Both the position numbers and the translations under genes were made by a program. Below, in pieces: positions 27,144 through 35,523 of a DNA stretch of 39,074 bases. Source of the DNA: Thermosynechococcus sp. M98_K2018_005 (GTDB lineage: Bacteria > Cyanobacteriota > Cyanobacteriia > Thermosynechococcales > Thermosynechococcaceae); NCBI RefSeq assembly GCF_015295825.1, contig NZ_DVEH01000067.1, positions 1 through 39,074 on the forward strand, written 5' to 3'. Each line of letters begins with the position of its first letter. Within the stretch, counting starts at the first letter, position 1. The notes under the pieces were generated by a model. It saw only the letters and a program-made list of their open reading frames with translations, searched no databases and was not told where the DNA came from.

Positions 27144-27518
27144 TTGAGCAAAGCAGAACGCACGGCTCTTGACAACAAGCTATCGCAGCGATTTATTCAT
27201 CTCGATCCGGCAGGGTATTTCATTATCTACATTGATCCTGAGCAAGAGCTGATCTGGATGAAACATTATCCCAATGACATCAATGAGAAGGGCTTAGCGG
27301 TGGATCCCGATACCGGGGAACCCATTCCCACCCGAGGGAAAGTAACACGGGAACCAGATCTAGTACTCAGCGGTCGAACAGCCAAGGAGTTATGTATTGA
27401 ACTCTTTGAAAAGGATCGCCAACTGGTGACGATGTTTGACCATGCGGCCTATCTCGGTCGTGAATTGATGCGGGCACAGTTTTGTTTGGATGAAGGGCTT
27501 GAGTATATCCAAGATTAG
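27144..27518 (+). CDS. DUF4346-like protein
   Basis: The 124-aa protein begins at TTG 27144, which has GAGGAAAG (27130-27137) at proper spacing; no better ATG lies nearby. The sequence reads FIHLDPAGYFIIYIDPEQE, LIWMKHYPNDINEKGLAVDP, and ends LMRAQFCLDEGLEYIQD. It looks like the cyanobacterial family DUF4346 from memory, a domain of unknown function. A -10-like TACAAT is at 27106-27111. Its 3' end overlaps the diheme cytochrome frame by 29 bases, so the two are probably translated together. Confidence 0.72.
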   Translation: MSKAERTALDNKLSQRFIHLDPAGYFIIYIDPEQELIWMKHYPNDINEKGLAVDPDTGEPIPTRGKVTREPDLVLSGRTAKELCIELFEKDRQLVTMFDHAAYLGRELMRAQFCLDEGLEYIQD

Positions 27519-28008
27519 GCAACACTGGCGCTGGGGGGTAGGGGCAGTTCTTTTGATGCTCTGTGCCCTAGTGGGTGCAGCCTTAGCAGCGATCGCCACC
27601 CCAGACTTGAGCGGTACCGTCGATGTTTTGCCCTTGAATGCCCAGTTGGGAGCGCAAATCTATCTGCGCCGCTGTGGCAGTTGTCACCTCGCAGTGCCCC
27701 CGGAAGCATTACCCACTCAGGCATGGCAGGTGCTGATTCAAGATACCAATCACTATGGCGCAACTCTTGAACCCATTCCCCGCCCAGAGTTGGTTCCCCT
27801 GTGGAACTATTTGCGCACCTATTCTCGACCCCTGCCGAACGATGCCCAAATTCCCTTTCGCGTCGGGCGATCGCCCTTCTTTGGCATCCTCCATCCCCGT
27901 GTTGCGGTGCCGCAGCCCGTCACCCTCGATGGTTGTGCTCAATGTCATCCCAAGGCTACCCTCTTTAACTTTCGTGAGCTAAGTCCGCAGTGGCTGGATT
28001 CCCCCTAG
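27490..28008 (+). CDS. Membrane-anchored diheme cytochrome c
   Basis: The 172-aa protein has an N-terminal signal or anchor helix (WGVGAVLLMLCALVGAALAA) and two heme c sites: CGSCH (C62, C65, H66) and CAQCH (C149, C152, H153). The 80-residue gap between them holds Trp/Tyr/Pro-rich sequence and no further motif. It should carry electrons on the lumenal or periplasmic side. Diheme cytochromes of this type occur in cyanobacteria, but the partner is unknown. ATG 27490 lies inside the DUF4346 frame; a TTG at 27499 would be an alternative. It ends 33 bases before the TIGR03943-type gene. Confidence 0.88.
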   Translation: MKGLSISKIRQHWRWGVGAVLLMLCALVGAALAAIATPDLSGTVDVLPLNAQLGAQIYLRRCGSCHLAVPPEALPTQAWQVLIQDTNHYGATLEPIPRPELVPLWNYLRTYSRPLPNDAQIPFRVGRSPFFGILHPRVAVPQPVTLDGCAQCHPKATLFNFRELSPQWLDSP

Positions 28009-28041
28009 AATGTTTAGGGATGGTGAATTTCCCACCGCCCC

Positions 28042-28830
28042 ATGTCTTCTAGCTCCTCCCATCGCTATTCTCCCCGTGTTCAACGCATGATGATGCGCCG
28101 CCGCTGGCTACAGCAAGAGTCGTGGACGGTTGTGGCACTCCTCCTCTGGGGAATGTTGTTTCTCCAATATTGGTTGCAGGGGCGACTGGGGTTACTGATC
28201 CACCCCAACTACTTTGGACTGGCGATCGCCGCTGGGTTTCTTTTAGTCGCTGTGAGTGGTTGGCAAGGGTGGCGGTTGTGGCGGGGTCAAGTGACACCTG
28301 TGCAGCATGTTGCGCTCTTACCGGCTCGTTGGACGCTCAGTGTCCTGATTTTCGCGGCAGTCATGGGGTTAGTGATGACGCCCCGTCCTTTCAATAGTGC
28401 CACGGCCATTCATCGCGGTCTCGAGGATGGCTTGACCGTGACCCGCAATAGTCCAGTGGCCTTTCGCCTCAATCAACGGCCTGAGGAGCGCACGCTCATT
28501 GACTGGATTCGCACCCTGGATGTCTATCCCGAACCCGATGCCTATAGGGGGTTGCCCGCTCGCATTGAGGGATTTGCTGTCCATAGTCCCCAACTGCCAG
28601 AGACTTATCTCACGCTCACCCGTTTTGTCATTACCTGTTGTGCAGCAGATGCCTATCCTGTGGGACTGCCTGTGAAATTGGGGCGATCGCGCCAAGCCTA
28701 TCCTCAAGATCAGTGGTTTCGCGTTGAAGGTCGGATGACCACAGAAACCCTCAACGACCGCCGCCAATTGGTATTGGTTGCTGAGACGATAACGCCAATT
28801 CCTGAGCCTGAAAATCCCTTTATGTACTAA
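28042..28830 (+). CDS. TIGR03943 family protein (putative two-component permease subunit)
   Basis: The 262-aa protein has hydrophobic helices at about 28-50, 54-75 and 95-115 and then a soluble C-terminal domain. The diagnostic phrase FVITCCAADAYPVGLPV, preceded by the beta-rich PARIEGFAVHSPQLPETYLTL, is typical of TIGR03943 (DUF1980). In other bacteria such proteins pair with a COG0701-type permease. That partner is not visible in this neighbourhood. Here it follows a diheme cytochrome c by 33 bases and precedes a YqiJ-like gene by 4 bases, so the three may form an operon. Substrate is unknown. Confidence 0.82.
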   Translation: MSSSSSHRYSPRVQRMMMRRRWLQQESWTVVALLLWGMLFLQYWLQGRLGLLIHPNYFGLAIAAGFLLVAVSGWQGWRLWRGQVTPVQHVALLPARWTLSVLIFAAVMGLVMTPRPFNSATAIHRGLEDGLTVTRNSPVAFRLNQRPEERTLIDWIRTLDVYPEPDAYRGLPARIEGFAVHSPQLPETYLTLTRFVITCCAADAYPVGLPVKLGRSRQAYPQDQWFRVEGRMTTETLNDRRQLVLVAETITPIPEPENPFMY

Positions 28831-28834
28831 GGCA

Positions 28835-29509
28835 ATGCTGTTTCACTTGATTCACGCCCCCTACTGGCTTGTCTTGGGCATGGGGGTCTTGCTCTTTTTG
28901 ACAGTAATATTTGGTGATGTGGGCGATGAAGAGGTCGAGTTAGAGGGAGATGCCGATCCCTTGGAAGTGGAAGTCGATCTAGAAGAGGGCATCCCATTTC
29001 TGACAATTTTGCATTGGTTGGGGGTGGGGAGAGCGCCCCTCATTCTCTTGCTCGCCTTGGACCTTAGCCTTTTGGGCGTGCTGGGCTGGTTTTTTAATAT
29101 CCTCTTTTACACACTGAGTGGCGGTTGGCCGGGGGTGGTGTGGTCTGGGGTGATTGCGATCGCGGCACTGCTGTTGGCGCTCACAACTGGAGGTCTGTGT
29201 TCGCGGCCTTTGGGGCAAATTTTTGCGCAGTTTAGTGAAGATACCACTCGCGATCGCCTGCTGGGGTGCACTGGCCACGTCAGTTCTGCCCATATTCCCC
29301 GCAGTGGTACTGGTATTGGCCAAGTGAGTGTTTTGGATGCCAATCGCAATCGGCTGATTCTGCCGGCGGTGCTGCCCCCTTGGGCAACGGTCACCCCCCA
29401 CCATGGTCAGGAAATTTTAATTATCGATCGCCAAGAGAATGAGTACATCGTCGTGGCCAAAGACAGCTTGGATGAAGCCACATGGTTACGCCAGCAGCGG
29501 CAATCTTAG
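28835..29509 (+). CDS. YqiJ/NfeD-like membrane protein with C-terminal OB fold
   Basis: The 224-aa protein has membrane segments at about 10-28, 66-92 and 98-120. An acidic stretch (DEEVELEGDADPLEVEVDLE) lies between the first two. The C-terminal 90 residues (LGCTGHVSSAHIPRSGTGIG, then GQEILIIDRQENEYIVV) resemble the OB fold of YqiJ (DUF1449) and NfeD proteins. These usually act together with flotillin-like proteins in membrane domains, but no flotillin gene is seen here. It begins 4 bases after the TIGR03943-type gene. Confidence 0.72.
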   Translation: MLFHLIHAPYWLVLGMGVLLFLTVIFGDVGDEEVELEGDADPLEVEVDLEEGIPFLTILHWLGVGRAPLILLLALDLSLLGVLGWFFNILFYTLSGGWPGVVWSGVIAIAALLLALTTGGLCSRPLGQIFAQFSEDTTRDRLLGCTGHVSSAHIPRSGTGIGQVSVLDANRNRLILPAVLPPWATVTPHHGQEILIIDRQENEYIVVAKDSLDEATWLRQQRQS

Positions 29510-29567
29510 ATTCAAGATAGCGAAGAGTTCCATTCTCCTGATCGCAATTCCCCCTACCACTAAGCTG

Positions 29568-29577
29568 CGCTATAGCG
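29568..29577. repeat. Palindrome between the YqiJ-like gene and tRNA-Val
   Basis: CGCTATAGCG is a perfect 10-base palindrome 12 bases beyond the 3' end of tRNA-Val. It may help end transcription from either side, but there is no T-run. Confidence 0.3.
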
Positions 29578-29589
29578 GTATGTTCCAGA

Positions 29590-29662
29590 TGGGCGGTGAG
29601 GGACTCGAACCCCCGACAGCCTCGGTGTAAACGAGATACTCTACCAACTGAGTTAACCGCCC
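29590..29662 (-). tRNA. tRNA-Val (UAC)
   Basis: The 73-base cloverleaf has acceptor GGGCGGT/ACCGCCC, D-arm ACTC/GAGT, anticodon stem TCTCG/CGAGG around TTTACAC (anticodon UAC at 29627-29629) and T-arm GGGGG-TTCGAGT-CCCTC. The discriminator is A; CCA is not encoded. A TATGAT -10-like box lies at 29684-29679 on the minus strand. Confidence 0.97.
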
Positions 29663-29861
29663 AAGTTCCAGAGTATTTATCATAGCAAAGGTATAGCCGG
29701 TTTCTAACACAACGGTACACAAAGGGGGTAGAAGCCTGTCCTACAAAAGTTTAAACCTTTCAAGCCCGTTCAATCCCCGTGAAAAGTTACGTCAACATGG
29801 GTCATCTCTTGCGAAGAAAATCCGCTAGGATCAACGTGTCGAGACGTGCAAGGAACGCCCT

Positions 29862-30410
29862 ATGGGAGCAGCAACAGCAGCCAGTGGTCAACGGCTACGC
29901 AACTTTGTGATTGCTGTTGTCGCCATTCTCATGAGTCTTGCCCTATTGGCGGGTTTACGCAGTAGCAATCAACCCCTCACCCTCGCCGAGCAAGCCCGCC
30001 AGGCCACCCCTTGGGAGGAGGCTCAAGTCAATGGCAAGCCGACACTTTTAGAATTTTATGCCAACTGGTGCAGCACCTGTCGCTCGATGGCCAAGGATTT
30101 GGGGGAATTAAAGGCGCAATATCGCGATCGCCTGAACTTCGTCATGCTGAATGTGGACAACACCAAGTGGCTACCGGAAATTGAGCAATTTAATGTGGAT
30201 GGCATTCCCCACTTTGTCTTTCTGAATCGGCAATTGGAACCCCAAGCAGTGGCGATCGGCCTCCAGCCCAAGGAAGTGATGGCCAAAAATCTTGAAGCCC
30301 TCAGCAATAACCTCCCCTTGCCCTATGGTCAACTGACGGGTGAAATGTCCCAACTCACGGGTCCCTTCGCCCGCCAACGCAGTGATGATCCCCGCAGCCA
30401 TGGGGGCTAG
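29862..30410 (+). CDS. txlA: Membrane-anchored thioredoxin-like protein (TxlA/HCF164-like)
   Basis: The 182-aa protein has one N-terminal membrane helix (about 14-31) and then a thioredoxin domain. The redox site is WCSTC (C70, C73) and the cis-Pro loop is VDGIPHFVF. The architecture matches cyanobacterial TxlA and plant HCF164, thylakoid proteins that pass reducing power into the lumen for cytochrome c and cytochrome b6f assembly (family knowledge). AAGGAAC lies 7-8 bases before ATG 29862. The presence of a diheme cytochrome c gene 2 kb upstream fits a cytochrome-maturation theme but may be chance. The next gene begins 3 bases after the stop. Confidence 0.88.
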   Translation: MGAATAASGQRLRNFVIAVVAILMSLALLAGLRSSNQPLTLAEQARQATPWEEAQVNGKPTLLEFYANWCSTCRSMAKDLGELKAQYRDRLNFVMLNVDNTKWLPEIEQFNVDGIPHFVFLNRQLEPQAVAIGLQPKEVMAKNLEALSNNLPLPYGQLTGEMSQLTGPFARQRSDDPRSHGG

Positions 30411-30413
30411 GCT

Positions 30414-30740
30414 GTGGACCCCCAAGATGACGTGCGTCAAGTTTATGAAGAGACGCAAGCACGGATGGCAGAGCTTTACCGTGAGTACGAGCAGATCAAA
30501 GCCACCCAAGCACGGTTAAAAGGACGTAATCAGGCTGCACTAGATCAAGAGCGCGATCGCCTGCAACAGGAACTGCGGCGACTGGAGGCGGAGTTTGGCC
30601 TCACACTGCTTTTTCATCTGGGAGAGGCGGCACGGGAACGCTGGCAGGAAATTCTCGCCCAAGAAAGTTTTTGGCAATTTGTTCGCTTTGCGGGCTTGGG
30701 GTTTGTCCTTGGCCTCCTCGTTAAGAGCCTGATGGGCTAA
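30414..30740 (+). CDS. Small coiled-coil protein with C-terminal membrane helix
   Basis: A GTG at 30414, 3 bases after the thioredoxin stop, opens a 108-aa frame. Residues about 5-62 form a charged coiled-coil (YEETQARMAELYREYEQIKA, then RDRLQQELRRLEAEF). The end is a tail anchor (FVRFAGLGFVLGLLVKSLMG). I do not know the family. Position suggests co-expression with the TxlA-like protein. Its 3' end overlaps the convergent GNAT gene by 20 bases. Confidence 0.65.
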   Translation: MDPQDDVRQVYEETQARMAELYREYEQIKATQARLKGRNQAALDQERDRLQQELRRLEAEFGLTLLFHLGEAARERWQEILAQESFWQFVRFAGLGFVLGLLVKSLMG

Positions 30741-31209
30741 TCCTTAAGGCAGTTTGCCAGAGTCCGGGGCGGGAATCGGGAATGGGCATCGCGCCAACGG
30801 TCTTCGCATAAAACGCCTCTGAGGAGACCCACCCAATAACGGCATAGCCATAGCCAGCGCTGCGCATTTGAGCCAAGGTGAGCTGCAAGAGAAGGCGACC
30901 AATGCCCCGCCCTCGGTGAGGTTCTGCCACAGCCATCGGCCCAAACAGTCCCAAGGCGGCTGCATCGTAGCAGGCAAAGCCAAGTAGATCCCCCTCCTGC
31001 ACCGCAATCAGTCCCCGCGGCGGTCTCTGGCTTAAGGCAATGGCCACTTCACTGCGCCAACTGGCCCTAAAGCGATCGCCCACCCACTGGATAATCCAAT
31101 CCACTTCTGATCCCAAGGGCTGCCGATAGTGAATCCCCTGCTGTTGATGCGCCACCACGGCCGGCCAGTCCACCACGAGATCGTAGAGCTTAACCAGCAT
31201 ATCGGTCAT
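30721..31209 (-). CDS. GNAT-family N-acetyltransferase
   Basis: The 162-aa protein has the acetyl-CoA-binding signature AVAEPHRGRGIGRLLLQLTL (the R/Q-x-x-G-x-G/A loop) followed by the beta-5/alpha-4 region YGYAVIGWVS. The N-terminal 90 residues, with GDLLGFACYD, complete the fold. The substrate cannot be read from the sequence. It starts 20 bases after the DAHP synthase stop on the same strand, so both may share a transcript. Its last codons overlap the convergent coiled-coil gene. Confidence 0.87.
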   Translation of the reverse strand: MTDMLVKLYDLVVDWPAVVAHQQQGIHYRQPLGSEVDWIIQWVGDRFRASWRSEVAIALSQRPPRGLIAVQEGDLLGFACYDAAALGLFGPMAVAEPHRGRGIGRLLLQLTLAQMRSAGYGYAVIGWVSSEAFYAKTVGAMPIPDSRPGLWQTALRISPSGS

Positions 31210-31229
31210 TGGCTGTTTTCCTGTCTTTC

Positions 31230-32261
31230 CTAGCGGCTCAGACTGACAAGCGGACGTTGCAGTGCCTGCATCAACTCGTCAAATTGATCGGGGGTGAGGG
31301 ATTGAGCACCATCGGAGAGCGCCTTGGCTGGATTGGGGTGTACCTCAATCATCAGGGCATCGGCGCCTGCGGCGACAGCGGCTTTGGCCATTGCTGGCAC
31401 AAATTCTGCCCAGCCGGTGCCATGACTAGGGTCAATCATAATCGGCAGATGGGTGAGCTTGCGCAGTACGGGAATCGCTGCCAAATCCAAGGTATTGCGG
31501 GTATATTCGCGGTCAAAGGTACGGATGCCCCGCTCACAGAGAATCACATTGGGGTTTCCTGCCGCCAAAATATACTCCGCAGCCATCAGCCATTCCTCAA
31601 TCGTGGCGGACATTCCCCGTTTCAGGAGGACGGGTTTGGATTGGGCACCCACGCGCTTCAGGAGAGAAAAGTTTTGCATATTGCGGGCACCAATTTGCAG
31701 CACATCGGCCACTTCGGCAATTTTTTCTAGATCCGCTGCATCCATCACTTCGGTAATAATGCCCAAGCCAGTTTTAGCTTTCGCTGCCGCCAACAGATCA
31801 AGGGCACTTTCGCCGTGACCTTGGAAGGCATAGGGAGAAGTACGAGGTTTGTAGGCACCGCCGCGCAGGAATTTGGCACCCGCGGCTTTCACCCGCTGCG
31901 CCGTTTCAATGATCATGGCCTCATTCTCAACCGAGCAAGGCCCCGCCACAACCACCACCTCATGGCCTTCGCCGAAAATGACCTCCCCATTAGGGGTTGG
32001 CACCACCACCTCGCTAGGTTCACCGTGGCGATATTCGCGACTCGCCCGCTGGAAGGGCTGTTCAACCCGCAGAACGTGCTCAATCCAAGGGCTAATTTCT
32101 TGAATCCGTAGGGGATCGAGTTCCGCTGTTTCCCCAACAAGGCCGATAACTACCTTATGCTTGCCTACAATTTTTTCGGGGGTGAGTCCCCAAGTGCACA
32201 TCTCGGCGCTGACCCGTTCAACTTCTTCACTGGGGGTGCCACTTTTAAGAACGATAATCAT
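31230..32261 (-). CDS. aroF: 3-deoxy-7-phosphoheptulonate (DAHP) synthase, AroF/AroQ-independent type
   Basis: The 343-aa enzyme joins phosphoenolpyruvate and erythrose-4-phosphate at the entry of the shikimate pathway. Core motifs are VAGPCSVE with the metal-binding Cys, [28 protein letters not shown], and [10 protein letters not shown]. The N-terminal 80 residues form a ferredoxin-like regulatory domain, as in the Thermotoga-type enzyme, which senses aromatic amino acids (family knowledge). The ATG lies at 32261 and the amidase gene diverges from it with about 50 bases between. Gene naming follows Bacillus-like usage and could be aroG in other schemes. Confidence 0.95.
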   Translation of the reverse strand: MIIVLKSGTPSEEVERVSAEMCTWGLTPEKIVGKHKVVIGLVGETAELDPLRIQEISPWIEHVLRVEQPFQRASREYRHGEPSEVVVPTPNGEVIFGEGHEVVVVAGPCSVENEAMIIETAQRVKAAGAKFLRGGAYKPRTSPYAFQGHGESALDLLAAAKAKTGLGIITEVMDAADLEKIAEVADVLQIGARNMQNFSLLKRVGAQSKPVLLKRGMSATIEEWLMAAEYILAAGNPNVILCERGIRTFDREYTRNTLDLAAIPVLRKLTHLPIMIDPSHGTGWAEFVPAMAKAAVAAGADALMIEVHPNPAKALSDGAQSLTPDQFDELMQALQRPLVSLSR

Positions 32262-32312
32262 CGGCTTGCTGATCCCAAATTTTCCGCTTAGGGTTTAATT
32301 GTATTTTGCCAA

Positions 32313-33191
32313 ATGGGTTCGATTCTGCCTATGTTCCGTCGTTCCCCCGCCCTGCGATTTCTCATTTCCCTTGCGATCGCCACCATAGTAGTGGTGTCCC
32401 TCTGGGGCGTGATGATCGGTTCAATCTCCAGTGGTGATCCACCTTTGAATCTCAGCCAAGCGGTGTCCATTGACGACCCACGATTTGATCCCCCAGCAGA
32501 ATCAGCTCCTCCTTCACCAGAGCCTCCCCCTTTACCCCTGCAACGCAGTGACGGCGCTGATTATGATCGCCTCTTTGCCCAAGTGCGCCAAGTCCATCAG
32601 CAGTGTTCCTTTGCTCCGCCGTGGTACAGCGTGCCCGCCAATCCCACCAATTTTGGCGATCGCTTCCGTACGGATATTCGCGGCCAAGTATTGAACAACG
32701 CTCCCCTGGTTGTTTTGCATGAAACAGCAGCGTCTGCCCAATCAGCACTCGACTTTTTTCAAACCCCCCATCCGCGCGATGAGGATCAGGCCAGCTACCA
32801 TGAATTGATTACCCTCAGGGGCTGGATCCTGCACTTAGTGCCTTGGTCCAAACGTGCCTATGGAGCGGGCAACTCCGCCTTTGGGAGCGAAACGGTACAG
32901 ACCAATCCCCGCCTTGCCTCTTCCGTCAATAATTTTGCCCTCCACTTTTCCCTAGAAACACCGCCCCAAGGTTGGCACAATGGTTGGCAGCACGCCGGCT
33001 ATAACGATGCCCAGTACCGTGCCTTGGCGTGGCTAGTGGCACAAACCGGAATTGACCCGCAGCGAATTACAACCCATGCGGCTGTTGATCGCTCTGGGGA
33101 ACGCCAGGATCCGCGTAGCTTTGATTGGGCTAAGTTGAATCGCTATTTGCAGCTCTATCGCGATCGCCCCTGTGGGGATATCCCCAGCTAG
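32313..33191 (+). CDS. N-acetylmuramoyl-L-alanine amidase (amidase_2 domain)
   Basis: The 292-aa protein has an N-terminal membrane or signal segment (LRFLISLAIATIVVVSLWGV), a Pro/Ser-rich linker and then an amidase_2 (PGRP-like) domain from about residue 125. The metal site is suggested by LVVLHETAAS, NFALHFSLE, THAAVD and DPRSFDWAKL. Such enzymes cut the bond between the glycan and the stem peptide. ATG 32313 is listed; ATG 32331 would remove six residues before the hydrophobic helix. It ends by overlapping the convergent NmrA-like gene by 4 bases. Confidence 0.85.
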   Translation: MGSILPMFRRSPALRFLISLAIATIVVVSLWGVMIGSISSGDPPLNLSQAVSIDDPRFDPPAESAPPSPEPPPLPLQRSDGADYDRLFAQVRQVHQQCSFAPPWYSVPANPTNFGDRFRTDIRGQVLNNAPLVVLHETAASAQSALDFFQTPHPRDEDQASYHELITLRGWILHLVPWSKRAYGAGNSAFGSETVQTNPRLASSVNNFALHFSLETPPQGWHNGWQHAGYNDAQYRALAWLVAQTGIDPQRITTHAAVDRSGERQDPRSFDWAKLNRYLQLYRDRPCGDIPS

Positions 33192-34060
33192 AAGTAGCGA
33201 TCCAAGAATGTCTCTAGGGATTCAAAGGAGAGTTGAAAATAGGTTTGGGCACGTTCAATTTCACTGGCAGGGCAAAGACTTTCATAGGCCAACAGTGTTC
33301 GCAGCGTCCCCAGACTAGCCTCCAAATCGCGACTCATCACGCCGAGAAACTGGCGGGCACCATCAATGACACTGAGGGGCAGTGTCATCACAAAGGGGCG
33401 TTTATTGAAAAAGCGACCGAGGCGATCGGCAATCTCTTGGCGGGTGAAGACCTCTGGATGCGCCAAGCTAAAAATAGCTGGCTGACTGGCTTGACTAGCA
33501 ATGAGAATACAGCGGGCTAAATCCTCGGGACTCAGCAGTTGCAGGCGGTGATGTGGTTCCCCAAGGACAATGTAAACCCCCGTCTGCTGAAAGCGCTCCG
33601 CAAGGGGCAGCAAACTGGACATAAGGGTGGGACAGCGGAAAATAGCGTAGTTGAGACCACTCCTGATGAGCACCTGCTCGACTTCGTACTTGGCTTTGAG
33701 AAAAGGAGACTGCTGGCGATCGCCCGTCACCGCCAAAGGAGAAATCAGTGTTACATGGCGCACTCCCTGCTCCTGAGCTGCTTGAATCACATCCAACGTG
33801 GCACGGTAGTCAATCGCCTGAATGGTACGGCTGAGTAACTGACTACCATGGCAGCAAATCACTGCCTCCACCCCCTCCATGGCAGCCTGAATATCCCGGG
33901 GCTGTTGCAAATCGCCAATGAAGATCTCAGCACCCCATTCCTTGAGGAGATCGTATTGGCTCGTTAGGCGTACAAACGCCCGTACCGGTAGCTCCAACGT
34001 GATACAGCGGTGCACCACCCGCAAACCCAATTGTCCTGTGGCACCCGTGACCAAGTACAT
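33188..34060 (-). CDS. NmrA/Ycf39-like NAD(P)-binding protein
   Basis: The 290-aa protein begins with the Rossmann motif MYLVTGATGQLGLRVV (GxxGxxG) and continues with AEIFIGDLQQP and VEAVICCHGS, typical of atypical short-chain reductases of the NmrA/Ycf39 group. YxxxK is not clear: KAKYEVEQVL is a degenerate version. Members act as reductases, redox sensors or assembly factors; in cyanobacteria Ycf39 works in photosystem II and chlorophyll delivery. This protein is about 30 residues shorter than Ycf39 and may be a paralogue. Its stop overlaps the amidase stop. Confidence 0.8.
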   Translation of the reverse strand: MYLVTGATGQLGLRVVHRCITLELPVRAFVRLTSQYDLLKEWGAEIFIGDLQQPRDIQAAMEGVEAVICCHGSQLLSRTIQAIDYRATLDVIQAAQEQGVRHVTLISPLAVTGDRQQSPFLKAKYEVEQVLIRSGLNYAIFRCPTLMSSLLPLAERFQQTGVYIVLGEPHHRLQLLSPEDLARCILIASQASQPAIFSLAHPEVFTRQEIADRLGRFFNKRPFVMTLPLSVIDGARQFLGVMSRDLEASLGTLRTLLAYESLCPASEIERAQTYFQLSFESLETFLDRYF

Positions 34061-34169
34061 GAAGCGGAACGATTAAGGGATTCTTGTCTCAGCGTGCCCT
34101 AGGGAGACCCACAATGCAAGACTCTTGAAGGATATGCAGGGGGGGAATACGCTAACCTAAGGAATACCC

Positions 34170-35522
34170 TTGAGAATCTTCATAAGAACTCTGCGCCGCA
34201 TGACCCTTGACTTTTTCGCTGCTCAGCACCTGAGCCATGAGCTGTTTGCTGCCCTGAAACCGACAGAGGCACTTTTCGTTGAAATTGCCAGTGAATCCAG
34301 CCAGTTTATTCGCTTCAATCGGGCGCGGGTTCGTCAAATTGGCACTGTAGAAGATACGGTGGTGACACTGCGGTTGCAATCGCAGCAACGGACGGCTAGC
34401 ACCTCTTTTCCTTGGACGGGGACGACGGATCTAGCGGCTGCCCTAGACCACTTAGCGCAATTGCGCTCCGAAACTGTGCAACTTCCTGTGGATCCTTACC
34501 TTGTGCCACCAACGGATACAGGTTCCATTCAGGATACCTACCTTGGCCACTTACCTGACCCTGACACCGTTGTAGAAACCATTCTGACACCGGTTGAAGG
34601 CCTTGATTTTGTCGGCATTTACAGTGGCGGCACGATCGCGCGTGGGAGCTTTAACTCCGCTGGACAGGAACACTGGTTTGCCACGGAAACCTTTTGCTTG
34701 GACTACTCCCTCTTTACGGCCGCGGGTAAGGCGGTGAAACATAGCTACGCCAGTACCCATTGGGACAATGCCACCTATCAAGCTCAAATTGAGCGCGATC
34801 GCCAGCAACTCGCACAATTGGCACAGCCTCCCCATCCGTTAGCACCGGGACGCTATCGCACCTACTTTGCCCCAGCGGCTGTGGCCGAGCTAGTGGGTAT
34901 GCTCTCTTGGGGGGCCGTGAGTGAAGCGGCCTATCGCCAAGGCGGTAGTGCCCTTGCCAAGTTACGGGAAGGGGTCACCTTATCCCCCCTTTTCAGTTTG
35001 CAGGAGGACTTTACGACGGGGACAGTCCCCCGCTTTAATGCCGATGGCGATATTGCGCCCCCTCACCTATCATTGATCGAGCGCGGGGAATTGCAAACGT
35101 TGCTCATTAGTCGGCGCACAGCTCAGGAATACAACCTGGTGGCCAATGGCGCCAACCGTCAAGAAACCCTGCGATCGCCCCTCCTCTTGCCCGGCACACT
35201 GCCAGAGCAGGAAGTGCTTGCTGCCCTCGATACGGGTCTCTATGTGGGCAATTTACACTACCTCAACTGGAGCGATCGCCCCAATGGACGAATGACGGGG
35301 ATGACCCGCTACGCCTGTTTTTGGGTAGAGCAAGGCAAAATTGTTGCACCCATTACCGATCTGCGGTTTGATGACAGCCTTTATGAGTTTTGGGGCAGTA
35401 ACCTTGAGGCCCTAACCGACACCCCCGTTTGGATTGCCAATACGGACACCTATGAACGGCGCTCCCTTGGCGGTACGACGGTGCCGGGGATGCTCGTCAA
35501 GGCCTTTCAGTTTACGCTCTAG
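34170..35522 (+). CDS. TldE/PmbA-like metalloprotease-complex subunit
   Basis: The 450-aa protein resembles TldE/PmbA by the phrases EIASESSQFIRFNRARVRQI (N-terminus), GLDFVGIYSGGTIARGSFNS, FAPAAVAELVGML and LLISRRTAQEYNLVANGAN. The HExxxH zinc motif of TldD is absent, so this is the non-catalytic partner type. The TldD/E complex degrades unfolded or peptide substrates. TTG at 34170 has AAGGA at 8 bases; ATG 34200 lacks one, so the TTG may be the true start. It ends 1 base before the convergent heme oxygenase stop. No tldD is seen in this window. Confidence 0.85.
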   Translation: MRIFIRTLRRMTLDFFAAQHLSHELFAALKPTEALFVEIASESSQFIRFNRARVRQIGTVEDTVVTLRLQSQQRTASTSFPWTGTTDLAAALDHLAQLRSETVQLPVDPYLVPPTDTGSIQDTYLGHLPDPDTVVETILTPVEGLDFVGIYSGGTIARGSFNSAGQEHWFATETFCLDYSLFTAAGKAVKHSYASTHWDNATYQAQIERDRQQLAQLAQPPHPLAPGRYRTYFAPAAVAELVGMLSWGAVSEAAYRQGGSALAKLREGVTLSPLFSLQEDFTTGTVPRFNADGDIAPPHLSLIERGELQTLLISRRTAQEYNLVANGANRQETLRSPLLLPGTLPEQEVLAALDTGLYVGNLHYLNWSDRPNGRMTGMTRYACFWVEQGKIVAPITDLRFDDSLYEFWGSNLEALTDTPVWIANTDTYERRSLGGTTVPGMLVKAFQFTL

Positions 35523-35523
35523 G

